Source of the DNA: Acanthamoeba lenticulata
Taxonomy: Eukaryota; Discosea; Longamoebia; Acanthamoebidae
Assembly: GCA_002179805.1 (NCBI GenBank)
Contig: NAVB01000484.1
Coordinates: forward strand, 1 to 27,171
Reading direction: 5' to 3'
DNA: 27,171 bases
The notes below the pieces were generated by a model, which saw nothing but the letters and a program-made list of their open reading frames with translations, was not told the DNA's origin and did no database searches. This document shows, in pieces, positions 18,401 to 27,171 of the stretch (positions are counted from its first letter, which is position 1; every line of letters starts with the position of its first letter). Both the position numbers and the translations under genes were made by a program.

Positions 18401-19288
18401 TCAGCCCCGTGACTGCCGGAGGGTGCTCCGGCCAGCGACGACGGCGGCGGCAGAGGCGGCGGCGGCGGCCGGAGGGGCGGGCTTTGAGGCCACCACCACC
18501 TTGGCTGCGTAGGGCTGCATCGCGGAGCGGAGCTGCGCTAGCTCCTGCACGATGCGGACCTTCTCCTTCTCCAGGTCGGTCAGCGCCTGGACGAGCTTTT
18601 GCTCGTCGGCTTTGAGCGCCTGCAGCTGGGCTTGGGCCTCAGCCGCCTCGCGCTTCCGCTTCTCCTCGGCCGCTTGTCGCCGCGCCTCCACCTCGTCCTG
18701 CTTCCGCTTCTTCTCGTCCTCGGCTACTCGTGGCTGCTGCTGCTGCTGCTGCTGTGATGGAAGCTTCGGCTGAGCCGTCTTGGCAGGCGACGTCGCTGGT
18801 GTGGCCTGCTTCTGCTGAGGCTGTGGCTGCGCAGACTTGGCCGGCGCCGATTTGGTCGTCTTCTTCTGGGCCACGGCGGGCTGCTGCTGCTGCTTCTGCT
18901 TCTGCGAGAAGCGGCGGGCCTTCTCACGCGCAGGACACACCTGCGACCAGGCCCTGTGGCCGCGGTGCTCGCAGTGATCGCACACGATCGGGCAGTCGTC
19001 GATGAGGTGCGCGTAGTTGTCGTGCGCGAAGCACCGGTAGATGCAGTCCCACTTGAGGATGCCGTGGTCGGTGTGACCGCACAGCTCGCAGAAGGGCCGC
19101 GTCTTGAAGGGACATTCGACCCAAGCATGCACGTGGAGGCCCAGGTCGCGGCACTTTGTCCCGCGGCACAGACGCTCGCACGAGCCGGTCGTGTGCTCTG
19201 GTGTCTTGCACAGCTTGCAGACCGGGATGGGCTTCTCCTCCTTCTTGCCGCCGGCAACGGTGGTGATGTTCTTCTTCGAGGCGCTCAT
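18401..19288 (-). CDS. CCHC zinc-knuckle protein with Q-rich linker and coiled coil (295 aa)
   Basis: This is a single exon starting MSASKKNITTVAGGKKEEK; the frame is open upstream but begins with GTG, so the ATG at 19288 is preferred. Residues 24-37 form the first knuckle (CKLCKTPEHTTGSC). Related Cys/His clusters follow: CRGTKCRDLGLHVHAWVEC, CELCGHTDHGILKWDC and CDHCEHRGHRAWSQVC. These are retroviral-type knuckles that normally bind single-stranded RNA or DNA. Next come a Gln-rich low-complexity region built on CTG/CAG runs, a charged coiled coil (RRQAAEEKRKREAAEAQAQL) and an Ala-rich tail ending STLRQSRG. A nucleic-acid-binding, possibly RNA-processing, role is inferred. The partner or target is unknown. 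Confidence 0.8.
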   Translation of the reverse strand: MSASKKNITTVAGGKKEEKPIPVCKLCKTPEHTTGSCERLCRGTKCRDLGLHVHAWVECPFKTRPFCELCGHTDHGILKWDCIYRCFAHDNYAHLIDDCPIVCDHCEHRGHRAWSQVCPAREKARRFSQKQKQQQQPAVAQKKTTKSAPAKSAQPQPQQKQATPATSPAKTAQPKLPSQQQQQQQPRVAEDEKKRKQDEVEARRQAAEEKRKREAAEAQAQLQALKADEQKLVQALTDLEKEKVRIVQELAQLRSAMQPYAAKVVVASKPAPPAAAAASAAAVVAGRSTLRQSRG

Positions 19289-19525
19289 GATGTGGATGGT
19301 GCGGTTCGTTACTGCTGGCTGGCTTTTGAACTGAGAAAACACGTCCTCGACGCCGTCCTTCTTATGCCATCGGCCAACGCCGGCATCAGCGAAAGGCCAT
19401 TTGAGGCAATCTCGGTGGCAGAAAAAGGAAGGAAGAAGAAAAGACTTAGCTTTATTTTCTTTTTTCTACTTTCGTAAAACTGCACAAAAAGCCGGTGAGA
19501 CTACCCCTGGGGTGCAAGCAGCGAG

Positions 19526-19536
19526 ATGAAACGAGT
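19526..19536 (+). repeat. Left target-site duplication of LINE 1 (11 bp)
   Basis: ATGAAACGAGT is repeated exactly at 22419-22429, just after the AAATC-type tail. Confidence 0.85.
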
Positions 19537-19943
19537 GAAAAAGGAACATCCAACAGGGAGAGGAATGGGAGCGCGGGAGGAGCGAGAGCACGCATCAAGT
19601 GGGGATTTGAACGATGAGGTTTTTTAAGTCTGTGGATGACCAACCACATATCAACAGGGTCATACGAGATGATCAACACTATCCAGAACTTCACACTGAC
19701 CACAGGAGCCTCAGAAGAAGAAGCAGAGATCCAACGCCTCAGCAACATGCCATCATTGAGAATCATATTGACAACTTTGATGAAGAAGGTGGTGAAGAGG
19801 TTCAAAAGATGTGCACATGTACTCTGCACCTCCTTGGAGGAAGAAAAAAGCACAGTGAGGCTCCACCAAAGGAACAGCCTGTACCGTTAACCCAACCAGC
19901 GCAGTGATGAAGTCAAACAACCCCAATAAAACACCCCCCCCGA

Positions 19944-20594
19944 GTGGAACCATCCGTAAGCCCACATAAATCAGTTATTAAAATAGCAACACTAAACCTA
20001 AATGGAGGATGGGATGTATTTTTACTGCAAGAGCTGAAATGTAATAAAATAAAGGGAAGGTACGTCAACTTGACCAACTTTAACAGCTACCAAAATTGCT
20101 TATCAAATCATTATTATGATAAACTGAATAAAAGAGAAATGGAAGCAGAGTACAGCATGCCTAAACCACTTATTTGCTCATTGGATCAGAGACAACAGCA
20201 ATCCAAATGGGGCACAGCCATTTTAATCAAAGCCGACCTGGGCTGCACAATACGAAATATAACACTGGGGGAGGAATGGGCAAAGGGACAGGTAAGTGCA
20301 GTTGAACTAACAACAGGCAGGACTCCTTTGACCGTCATCAGCATCTATGCACCAGCAACTGGGAACACCAATAAGAACAACTTCTACAAACAACTGATGA
20401 AATGGGCAAAAAGAATACGAGGAGACAAGGTAATAGGGGGGGACTGGAACATGACTCTGGATAAGAACAACCAAAAACAAGGCTCATATGACCTGAACAA
20501 AAATGTACCACTACACAACTTCCACAAGGAAGCACATGTTGTGGATGTGTGGAAAAAACTACACAGGGGAGAGAAAGTGGATTTTACATGGTGA
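19944..20594 (+). pseudogene. LINE endonuclease domain remnant
   Basis: Motifs of an apurinic-type endonuclease are visible: IKIATLNLNGGWDVFLLQEL (N-terminal N and catalytic E motifs run together, implying a small deletion), TPLTVISIYAPATGN, and KVIGGDWNMTLDKN (the GDxN motif). The frame ends at VDFTW with a TGA soon after, where the family would continue into the RT linker. It would nick target DNA to prime reverse transcription, but is incomplete here. Confidence 0.85.
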
Positions 20595-21220
20595 AGAAGG
20601 GAGGATAACTCATAAGAGAAGCGCCTAGATGGATTTTATACAAACAGTATAGATAAACATATCTTATACCAGGTACATTCAAGAACATGTTTCCAGTCAG
20701 ACCATTGAATTGTTGAAACAGTGTGAGAATGGACCCCAGTGCAAATACAACACAAAATCATGAGGACAAGATGAATAATTCCAGATGAACTGTCTGTTGA
20801 TTATTCTATCTGTGGCTTTGGTGAGCAACTGTGCTATTAGTTGCATACTTTTATCAATATTGTTTGGTGTAGGTTGGGTTCTGAGTGTAAACATTACAAA
20901 CTGGAGTGCCTCATTCATGTCCACATTAAACATACTATACTCTTGTTCAGACAGATTGATAACACTGGAAGATGCAAGGACATCAACTCCAACAAGGACT
21001 GGGGGATGGAGAGAAAAAAGAAGGTGAGGATACAAAAAGGAGTGGACGTGGTAAAAATTTTTTTAGAAATTAATAAACCACATAAAAATAGATTATTCAG
21101 GTTGATAAATAAGGCCGTGCAATATGCCCCAGGCATAACAGTCCAAGACATTGGGAACGAGCCAGCTGCACCCAATGGATAAACAAATGCATAAAAATAA
21201 TCTCTGCACTGTCACGTTCA

Positions 21221-21865
21221 ATGAACAAAATCAAACAAACAGAAAACTGTAAGTGCATCAGTTGTATGATTGCAAACCTTCAAGAAGAAGGGGGGGCCAG
21301 GTCAAGACAGTTCTATTCTAGGATCAGATCTGCCCTGTGGGACACAAAAAAACAGAGCGTGAGAATGGGGTTAAAAAAGGGACCAAACAGAAAAATGGTA
21401 ACAATCACAAACCCAACAAAAGTCAAAGACTATATTAAAGAGGCATGGGAATCACACTTCAAGGCCACACGGGACTTACTGGTACTGGATGTGAAAGAAT
21501 GGATTGGAGATGGAAAAACTATAGTGGGAGAAATGGATAGTATAATGAAGTGTATAGATCCTGAAGAAATAAAGGAAATGCTATCCAACATTGGAAACAA
21601 AAAGGCACCTGGCCCAACAGAAGAAACAATTGAGATGATAAAGTGGCTCCATAAAGACAATCTGTGCCTGATCGCTATACTGTTCAATGCAATCCTATCC
21701 ATGGGATACATCCCAACCTGTTGGAAAGAAGTGGATATATTCAGTATTTACAAGGGGGGAGAACCAACCCAACCACTGAACTACAGACCCATCACTCTCC
21801 TATTAGTAATGTATAAGATTTTTACAAAAATCCTGAACAATAAAATGATGGATGTAGTAGAATGA
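21221..21865 (+). pseudogene. LINE reverse transcriptase, N-terminal part only
   Basis: The sequence KKAPGPTEETIEMIKWL, then MGYIPTCWKEVDIFSIYKGG and PLNYRPITLLLVMYKIFTK, are the first RT motifs of non-LTR elements. The frame stops at 21865. In the same register past the stop, EDILSIAQGGFHQG (family: LSPAQ-GFR-G) is still seen. The sequence then jumps to the C-terminal region, so the fingers/palm with catalytic aspartates have been deleted. Confidence 0.85.
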
Positions 21866-22245
21866 GAAGACATCCTGAGCATAGCACAAGGGGGATTCCA
21901 CCAGGGAATGTCTATGGTCCCACAACTGATGATGACAACCAACAAGACAACATATGCCCAGTATGCAAAGAGGAACCAGAAAGCATATCATACTTCTTAG
22001 GAAGATGCAAGGCAATGAGAGACACAAGAGAGGAAGTACTAGAAAGGATATACCACACCCTGGACCAAGCCCACAACAAGACAACCAGTATAAAGGTATG
22101 GACAGGAGAGGATAGCTGCCAAAAGGCAGCCTTACTCCTCAGACTCCTCCCAAAGGAATGGGCCAAAGCAGCCCAAAAAGAATCAAACGAGAAGCACTAC
22201 CCACTCAAGAACGAGGAAAGGAAGACAGGGACGACATGGAAGTAG
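21862..22245 (+). pseudogene. LINE C-terminal Cys/His segment
   Basis: The motif ICPVCKEEPESISYFLGRC resembles the CCHC-like motif found after the RT and RNase H regions of LINEs (CPxC...E...HxxxxC), here with Phe instead of His. It is followed by a basic helical tail ending GTTWK. It is joined to the RT fragment by an internal deletion. Confidence 0.75.
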
Positions 22246-22418
22246 AGGACTAGCGGCGAATGAGCAAGTGGCCAATGAGAATGAGTGGATGTTACCGCAG
22301 GTGGATGGAGACCGCCCAGGACGGAAAAGTTTACCAGTGACGTCACCAAAGGAAGGACCTTAGGTCGACAGTAACGGACTCAATAAAACCCCGTTCAAAA
22401 TCAAATCAAAATCAAATC

Positions 22419-22429
22419 ATGAAACGAGT
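22419..22429 (+). repeat. Right target-site duplication of LINE 1
   Basis: ATGAAACGAGT, identical to 19526-19536. Confidence 0.85.
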
Positions 22430-22549
22430 TTACATGCGCCGTGGCGTGCAGTGCGGACGGCGCCACAGCCGAGGCAAACCGGACAAGCACTTAATGGTGT
22501 AAATGGGCATGCATTTCTGGGCGATTTCCTTCCCATCCTCTTGCCCTCC

Positions 22550-22975
22550 TCACAGCTGGCCGAGGGCTTTGAAGTGCCGAATTTGTTCCTCAAAGGGTGT
22601 TTCGCGGGGACGCGCTAGCGGATCAAATACGTAGCGGAAGAAGACTGTGTGCAGGACGAAGAACACGAGCACAACGGCTGCCAGTCGCGTGAGGAAGAAG
22701 ATTATTGCTTTCCGCTTGTCCACTTCGTACTCATACTCTGTGTCATCGTCGTCTTCATCGCTCAGCTGCTCAGTTCCGCTTCGATCTTCGGCGCCCTTCT
22801 TGAGTTTGACGATTTTCCACTTTCGCTTGATGAGCCAGTGGTCTGGGGGCACTTCAACCAACTTGACCTCTTGTTCCTCTTCTTCTTCTTTTTTGTCCTT
22901 CCTTCCCTTTGTCGCGGCCTCTGCCTGTGTCCCGCTCGAGGCCTTCTCTGCCTCCCCCTGTCTTCGCTGCCGCAT
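22550..22975 (-). CDS. Small single-pass membrane protein with a charged cytosolic N-terminus (141 aa)
   Basis: The start chosen is MRQRRQGEAEKASSG. The frame is open 55 codons further upstream, but that part is antisense to the inserted LINE fragment and would not be ancestral. The protein has an E/K-rich N-terminus, then VPPDHWLIKRKWKIVKLKK, an acidic DEDDDDTEYEYE patch and one strong membrane segment (IIFFLTRLAAVVLVFFVLHT, about 96-115). It ends in a short tail ARPRETPFEEQIRHFKALGQL. This looks like a near-C-terminal anchor protein of an internal membrane. I do not recognise the family. Confidence 0.65.
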   Translation of the reverse strand: MRQRRQGEAEKASSGTQAEAATKGRKDKKEEEEEQEVKLVEVPPDHWLIKRKWKIVKLKKGAEDRSGTEQLSDEDDDDTEYEYEVDKRKAIIFFLTRLAAVVLVFFVLHTVFFRYVFDPLARPRETPFEEQIRHFKALGQL

Positions 22976-23040
22976 CGTGTTGTTCTTTTTATTTCTTTTC
23001 TTTCTCTGTTTCTCTACGTAGTGTGTGGCCAGACCAGGCC

Positions 23041-23048
23041 CATGTAGC
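23041..23048 (+). repeat. Candidate left target-site duplication of LINE 2
   Basis: CATGTAGC also occurs at 24045-24052 on the other side of the LINE fragment. Eight bases could match by chance, but the position fits. Confidence 0.55.
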
Positions 23049-24044
23049 CGGGCGTGTGGCTCAGCCTTACCCTTGATTGGACCAAACAACACACAGCAGT
23101 CCAGTCCAAAGTGGCTAAGTACCTCAAACTCGTCCGCCACAAGGACCTAACCACTGCAGAGCGTGTTGTGGTGAGCAATGTAGTCATCAATGCTAGCGTG
23201 TAGTCCACCTATCCAGATCAGAGACACTAGCAATATACTCATTACAGGCAGCCTCCGCCATGTGGTATTGAAAAAAGTAGCTGCCAAATGGGTAGACCGC
23301 GTGCGTAAGAAACTGTCTAGGGGCAAGCTGCTGCGGACCAGGGGAGTCGACATGAGGGCCACACAGTCAGCCCTATGTGTGTCCAAGAATCTGGCCAATG
23401 GGAGTATGACCAATTTTCTACACAAGGCCTGGTATGGAGCCCTGCCAGTCAGGGCCAACAGACATCACCTCTACTGGAAAGGAAACAACCCACGACCGTG
23501 CCTGCCCAAACTCAGAGGAGAACAAGAGAGCTAAGTGGATAGCCAGACAACAGTTCAACAAAACCCAGTCCTGTCCTGTGTGGAGCAGGTAAAGAAACCA
23601 CACTGCAGTGTGGCGGCTGGCCACTGCCCTGGACTCAGGAGTGAAGTCACACAAATGGCCCTCAGAGTACAAGCCACCATCAAAAAACATGCTCAGATCT
23701 GCAAGGACCAGATAGAGGCTCTGGGATATGTACCCACAACCCTGAACAAAGTGCTGCAGTCCTTCTTTGGCATTAAGTCCCCAACCGCGGTCATTGCAGC
23801 ACTCGCACAGGAACTGGCGTCCACCGCACATGACAGGTGGAGATCGCGCTGTGTTATGGTTGTCAACAGTCCAGAGTGGAAAGCACACGCTATACAAGCC
23901 AAAATCTCTTGCCTGCTTGGCGGCTGGACACCACTTTAACTAACAGGGGTCCTCCACTCTCTCTGACGTGGGAGGTAGGCAACACCTGAGTCCCGCAATT
24001 TATGCGGGCTCCTCCTGTTGACAAAAAACGACAACAACAGGCCA
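23049..24044 (+). mobile_element. 3' fragment of a second LINE family
   Basis: In the first frame, GVWLSLTLDWTKQHTAV ... VAKYLKLVRHKDLTTAERVV ... NVVINASV matches the post-palm thumb region of non-LTR reverse transcriptases. Further on come KLSRGKLLRTRGVDMRATQS, NFLHKAWYGALPVRANRHHL and YWKGNNPRPCLPKLRGEQES, the pattern preceding the C-terminal Cys/His motif. Downstream frames (to 23939) continue with IKKHAQICKDQIEALGYVPT. Frame changes and stops break it. It is 5'-truncated, as is typical for LINE insertions, with a 3' end near a CCCGCA/TGCGGG hairpin (23994-24007) and a short A-rich tail. Its composition differs from LINE 1. Confidence 0.8.
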
Positions 24045-24052
24045 CATGTAGC
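24045..24052 (+). repeat. Candidate right target-site duplication of LINE 2
   Basis: CATGTAGC, identical to 23041-23048. It lies 9 bp from the stop codon of the F-box/GTPase gene. Confidence 0.55.
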
Positions 24053-24060
24053 TGGTGCCT

Positions 24061-25439
24061 TCATTGTTGCAGGCATGGCGGTGGAGAGAAAGGCTTGTCT
24101 GGCGCAGTAGTAGCAGTGATCGGCCTGATTGTCTCCACCTTGTTGAAGAGTTGACGACAGAGCTCTTGATCGGGGACGTGCCATCCGTCATGGAGCGTTG
24201 ACTTGTAGTCCTTCCAGGCAAGGAAAAAGGCGTCGTTCATGGCCCACGACACTTCTTTCACCAACTCAAACGCGGCATTCACTTATCATTGCCTACGTGA
24301 GCTCAGACCAAGAACATATCAATATGTCGGTCTACGTGCCTTGTGCTGCATCGTTGCAGTCGACTTCCAGCCAGCCTGCTGCCCCGATCTGCTGAGCTGC
24401 CCTTTGTCCTTCGGCTGTGGAGACTGCCCGCGGCTGGAGCGCCTCGCCAGCCAGGCCGCGGGTCACGCCAACTGTGAAATGCATTTCAAGGCGAGCGTCA
24501 ACGCATGACAAGGGAAGAAAGGGCGAGAGAGAGGCGGGCTTACCAACGATGATGCCCAAAGGGGTCGTGCCCGAGCGGTAGCTGTCAAGCTTTTCTCGCC
24601 AGAGGGTTTCGAGGAAGGAGAGTGAATCCGGGTCAGCCACGTTGTACACCAGCAGGGCGCCGCGGGCCGCCTGGCAGAACGGATTCAAGCGTGACTCGCA
24701 GCCTTTGTCCTTCAAAGGAACAGCGTCAGTTTACAAGATGGAAGACGAAAATGAAGGAGAAGCGTGCCAGAATCTGGAGAGTGCAGAGCTGGCCGTTTAT
24801 GGCAACCTCCTTGGAGCGCCACATCAGGTCTTCAGTCGCGGTGTACTGTGTTGGCGGCCGGCCGGCAGAGAAGCTTGAGAACAAGCTCGTCTTGCCCACC
24901 CCTAGCAAGTAAGGTTAGACACAAAGGCCTGAAACGGCGCACAGAAAGCGGTACCTCGTTTGCCCAGAAGAAGGATCTTGAGGCTCTTTGGCACATCTTG
25001 CACTTCGGCCTCTACAAACTGGAGCAAGTGTGCTGGACAACAAGCCAAGTCAGCATAGGGCACATAAAAAGCGTCAGACGAGGGCAATGCAACAGGTACC
25101 TTGGCGCTGAGCATAGAGGTGCAACCGAGGCCGCAGCCACGACATGTAGTGGTCCTTCCAAGACTTTAGCAGGCCTCCTTCAGCTGGCTTGGATGGACAA
25201 AACTGCCGCCACAGGGTGTCTTCACTGCTGAGGACATTCAGACTCTGCACTCCACAGTTGGCATACATCCAGCGACCAATGGGCAAGGCAAGCTTGGGTG
25301 GTACCGAGCAGACTTGGGCAACAACACACAGGTCGTAGGGATTCAGATACGAAAACACAAGAAGGACCACATCCACGGGAGCCTCCAGCAAGCAGCATCG
25401 TTCATATGGGCGACCTCTCCTATCCATGAGCTTGATCAT
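24061..25439 (-). CDS. F-box protein fused to a degenerate Ras/Rab-like GTPase domain (356 aa)
   Basis: Exons: 25439-25100, 25032-24955, 24901-24768, 24709-24544, 24471-24340 and 24281-24061 (1,071 nt). Residues about 15-45 (LLEAPVDVVLLVFSYLNPYD, then LCVVAQVC) are an F-box, with DTLWRQFC downstream. Such proteins bind Skp1 in SCF ubiquitin ligases. Residues 131-145 (LKILLLGKRGVGKTS) are a P-loop split by an intron after R139. The rest of a small-GTPase fold follows: QYTATEDL (switch I), GALLVYNVADPDSLSFLETL, RAVSTAEGQRAAQQIGAAGW and FNKVETI. Switch II reads LDKGCES instead of DTAGQE, and no NKxD is found, so nucleotide hydrolysis is doubtful. Introns 3 and 5 start with GC. Part of exon 1 (PPKLALPIGRWMYANCGV) may be an unspliced intron. 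Confidence 0.8.
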
Positions 25440-25474
25440 GACGAGTGGGTGCGGTTCAACGCCCTGTTGTAGCT

Positions 25475-25868
25475 ATGCCAAGTCGTTCTTCCGGTCAGTT
25501 TTCGGGTACACTCGGCCTGCCTGGCTGGGTGACAGACTGCACAATTGTAAGGTCCTTAAAGAGGTCTAACCGGCAGTTCTTCGTGTGGCGGCTTGGTGTC
25601 AACTGCGCACACGCTCAGCAGAAAGTACAACCAAGGGCAACGCTGAGTCTGCCCGACAGGTGGCTGTGGCTGCCCGTGGGTGGCCGTTGCTGCCCGCGAG
25701 GAGGCTGCCGCGAGGCAGCACGCAGAGGCTGCTCGTGAGGAGGCTGAGTCCGCTCGCCAGGCTGCCAAGGCTGCTCGTCGCGCCGCTGAAGAGTCCCGCC
25801 AGGCTGCCGAGGATGCCCTGGACGAGGCTGGCCGCAAGGTGGGTGAGGCGGAGGCACGGAGCAATTGA
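25475..25868 (+). pseudogene. Possible Ala-rich coiled-coil gene fragment, frame broken
   Basis: Two frames each carry part of one pattern: NAESARQVAVAARG up to about 25678, then from about 25680 VAVAAREEAAARQHAEAARE, ESARQAAKAARRAAEESRQA and EDALDEAGRKVGEAEARSN-stop. This is a long alanine/glutamate/arginine heptad helix. The switch occurs at a duplicated GTGGCTGTGGCTGCCCGTGG unit, consistent with a frameshift or an unseen intron. The ATG at 25475 is only 35 bp from the divergent F-box start, which makes it a doubtful start. AATAAAATG-type signals follow at 26003. Function unknown. Confidence 0.35.
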
Positions 25869-26040
25869 GACAAGCGTAGCATCAAAGACCTCGGCCCTTG
25901 GGAGGATGCATCATTGGGATGGGTCAGACCTTGCCGACTGCAGTGCGCACTGGGCTCTTCCCTCTCCTCTTCTTCAAGCTGGCTGTCCAGGAAAGAAGAA
26001 AAATGAATAAAATGAAAATAATAAAAAAGAACACAAAAAG

Positions 26041-27150
26041 ATGGAAGGTGGACAAGCGTCGTCCCTCTACCCTTCTTTCATGACTGGCCCCATATATTTT
26101 CCGTACATCTCCTTCTTGCATCTCACAATGCAGACGTGCCACAACTCAAAAAGGGCACGGAAATGTACCAGGGCCCCTGTCATCAACTTGCAAAAACAAA
26201 GTCACAAGCGCAAACGAGGCCGACCACGCAAACCCACGACTACCTCTATCCACCTGCCTGCTCCCCCGCTTAAGCCTTGTACCTCCTGCATCGTCCTCTG
26301 CTGCCTTGAGCTCGACCACGGGTTAACTCCTCCTCCCTCTTGTTTTCTGGGTGGGCAGTGCGGCCAACGCCAGCCGTGGAAGCTCCGCCACGCCAGCACA
26401 ACCTGGCTGCAAGCCCTTCTCCACAGCCGGTTGATGATGCAAGGCGGGGTGGCCATAAACGGCAGCGCGTTGCTGGGGCGTGGATGACTGCCCCCTTTGA
26501 TAGAGGAGGTCCTGACCAAGAACAACAACCACAACCCCTTGTCGAGTGGGACGACGAAGGAGCGGAAGAGGAAGAAGGCGCTAACGCTAGAGAAGCAACT
26601 CGCGCGCGCGGGCGGCCGTCAAAGAGGCCTGCACCGGCAAAGGCAAGCCAACTGCTGACGCCCCATGTGCTGCGGGTGCTGGTCGGCGAGCTGGAGGTCA
26701 TGCGCGACAGCATGCGTTCCGTGCGCAAAGGCTTTGCCAAGCTGTCGCACAAGCAAGATGCCTTTCACGACAAACAGAAAGGTGCGTGTCGTCTTCGTCT
26801 CTTTTCCATGGACAAGCCAGGAAGAGAACCCGGACTGACGCACTCCATGTCGTTGAAACGACACAGAATTAGCACAACAACTCGATGCGATCATGGCATA
26901 CGGCCGTCAACAACCCATGACGGACCCACAAGGCCTCGAGACACAACCGGGCCAGAGCTCGCCGGAGCCGTCGGTGGCTTCGTCTCCGAGTGTTGAAAGT
27001 TCAACCACGCGACGATCCCCTGGGTCGCCACAGGAGAACAATGAAGCGTGGGCCGTGCGCATGCAGTTCTTGCAGCAGTTCCCGTTCCTGACGGCGTACA
27101 GCCTGGACCAGCGGCCCGAGGTGCCCTTTGCCATCAGCGACCTCGGGTAA
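26041..27150 (+). CDS. AT-hook DNA-binding protein (up to 314 aa, 3 exons)
   Basis: Exons 26041-26278, 26359-26781 and 26867-27150 (945 nt, phases agree). Two ATGs are possible. 26041 gives a hydrophobic start; 26128 (MQTCHNSKRARKC) lies about 35 bp after a TATATATT-like element (26091-26098) and seems more natural, giving 285 residues. AT-hook 1 is HKRKRGRPRKP and AT-hook 2 is TRARGRPSKRP; both carry the GRP core that inserts into the minor groove of AT-rich DNA. Between them is a Pro/Gln-rich and acidic linker. After hook 2 comes a helical region (LTPHVLRVLVGELEVMRDSM), then a Ser/Pro-rich tail ending VPFAISDLG. The role is probably chromatin or transcription. No further domain was recognised. 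Confidence 0.75.
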
Positions 27151-27171
27151 ACTCCGCGCAATGGCCTGCTC

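Larger units (their letters stand above)
19537..22418 (+). mobile_element. Defective non-LTR retrotransposon (LINE), internally deleted
   Basis: A 2.88-kb A-rich block is bounded by an 11-bp duplication and ends in a tail of repeated AAATCAAATC. It contains, in order, a degenerate ORF1-like stretch (about 19618-19907), an AP-type endonuclease remnant, the start of a reverse transcriptase and a C-terminal Cys/His motif. The RT palm with its YADD motif is missing. Base composition and codon use differ sharply from the GC-rich host genes. It lies about 120 bp beyond the membrane-protein stop at 22550 and about 240 bp upstream of the zinc-knuckle start, so it may displace that promoter. Confidence 0.9.

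Noticed and set aside
23418..23897. 159-codon minus-strand open frame
   Set aside because: It is the complement of the LINE 2 fragment, whose plus-strand sense is clear from its RT thumb and Cys-motif region.

Overview
This is nuclear DNA from a GC-rich, intron-dense protist. The best guess is Acanthamoeba or a close amoebozoan. The guess rests on short spliceosomal introns with strong GTACGT/GTGCGT donors, closely packed genes on both strands, and G/C-ending codons. No taxonomic marker was available to confirm it.

Layout. Positions 1-5084 (minus strand) hold a partial DUF229-type membrane protein and a complete 13-exon selenoprotein O gene. In SelO a TGA three codons before the stop reads as selenocysteine, and the 3' UTR folds into a form-2 SECIS element. 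Positions 5740-7922 (plus) hold an unrecognised 8-exon multi-membrane protein with a mitochondrial-looking N-terminus. Positions 8012-9144 (minus) hold a GH16 beta-glucanase broken by a nonsense codon and frameshifts.

Positions 9479-18068 are one DNA transposon of 8,590 bp. It has 14-bp terminal inverted repeats, a perfect 4-bp GTTC target duplication and GC-rich subterminal repeats. It encodes an intact 1,051-aa, 10-exon Plavaka/CACTA-like DDE transposase with an N-terminal C2H2 finger. Inside the same ends lie three further intron-containing genes of unknown function: a 519-aa acidic/basic repeat protein, a 275-aa coiled-coil protein, and a 110-codon gene interrupted by one TGA. There is also a 347-bp inverted-repeat element. 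This is the most unusual part of the window.

Positions 18401-25439 (minus) hold three host genes in tandem: a CCHC zinc-knuckle protein, a small single-pass membrane protein, and an F-box protein fused to a degenerate Ras-like GTPase with two predicted GC-AG introns. The gaps between them have been entered by two defective LINEs. One is 2.9 kb, A-rich, with an 11-bp target duplication and a deleted reverse transcriptase. The other is a 1.0-kb 3' fragment with a candidate 8-bp duplication. Positions 25475-25868 hold a possible broken Ala-rich coiled-coil gene. Positions 26041-27150 (plus) hold a 3-exon AT-hook protein.

All splice structures were derived by hand from GT(GC)/AG sites and checked for frame. 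Except where stated, exon lengths sum to multiples of three. Family names rest on remembered motifs, not on searches.
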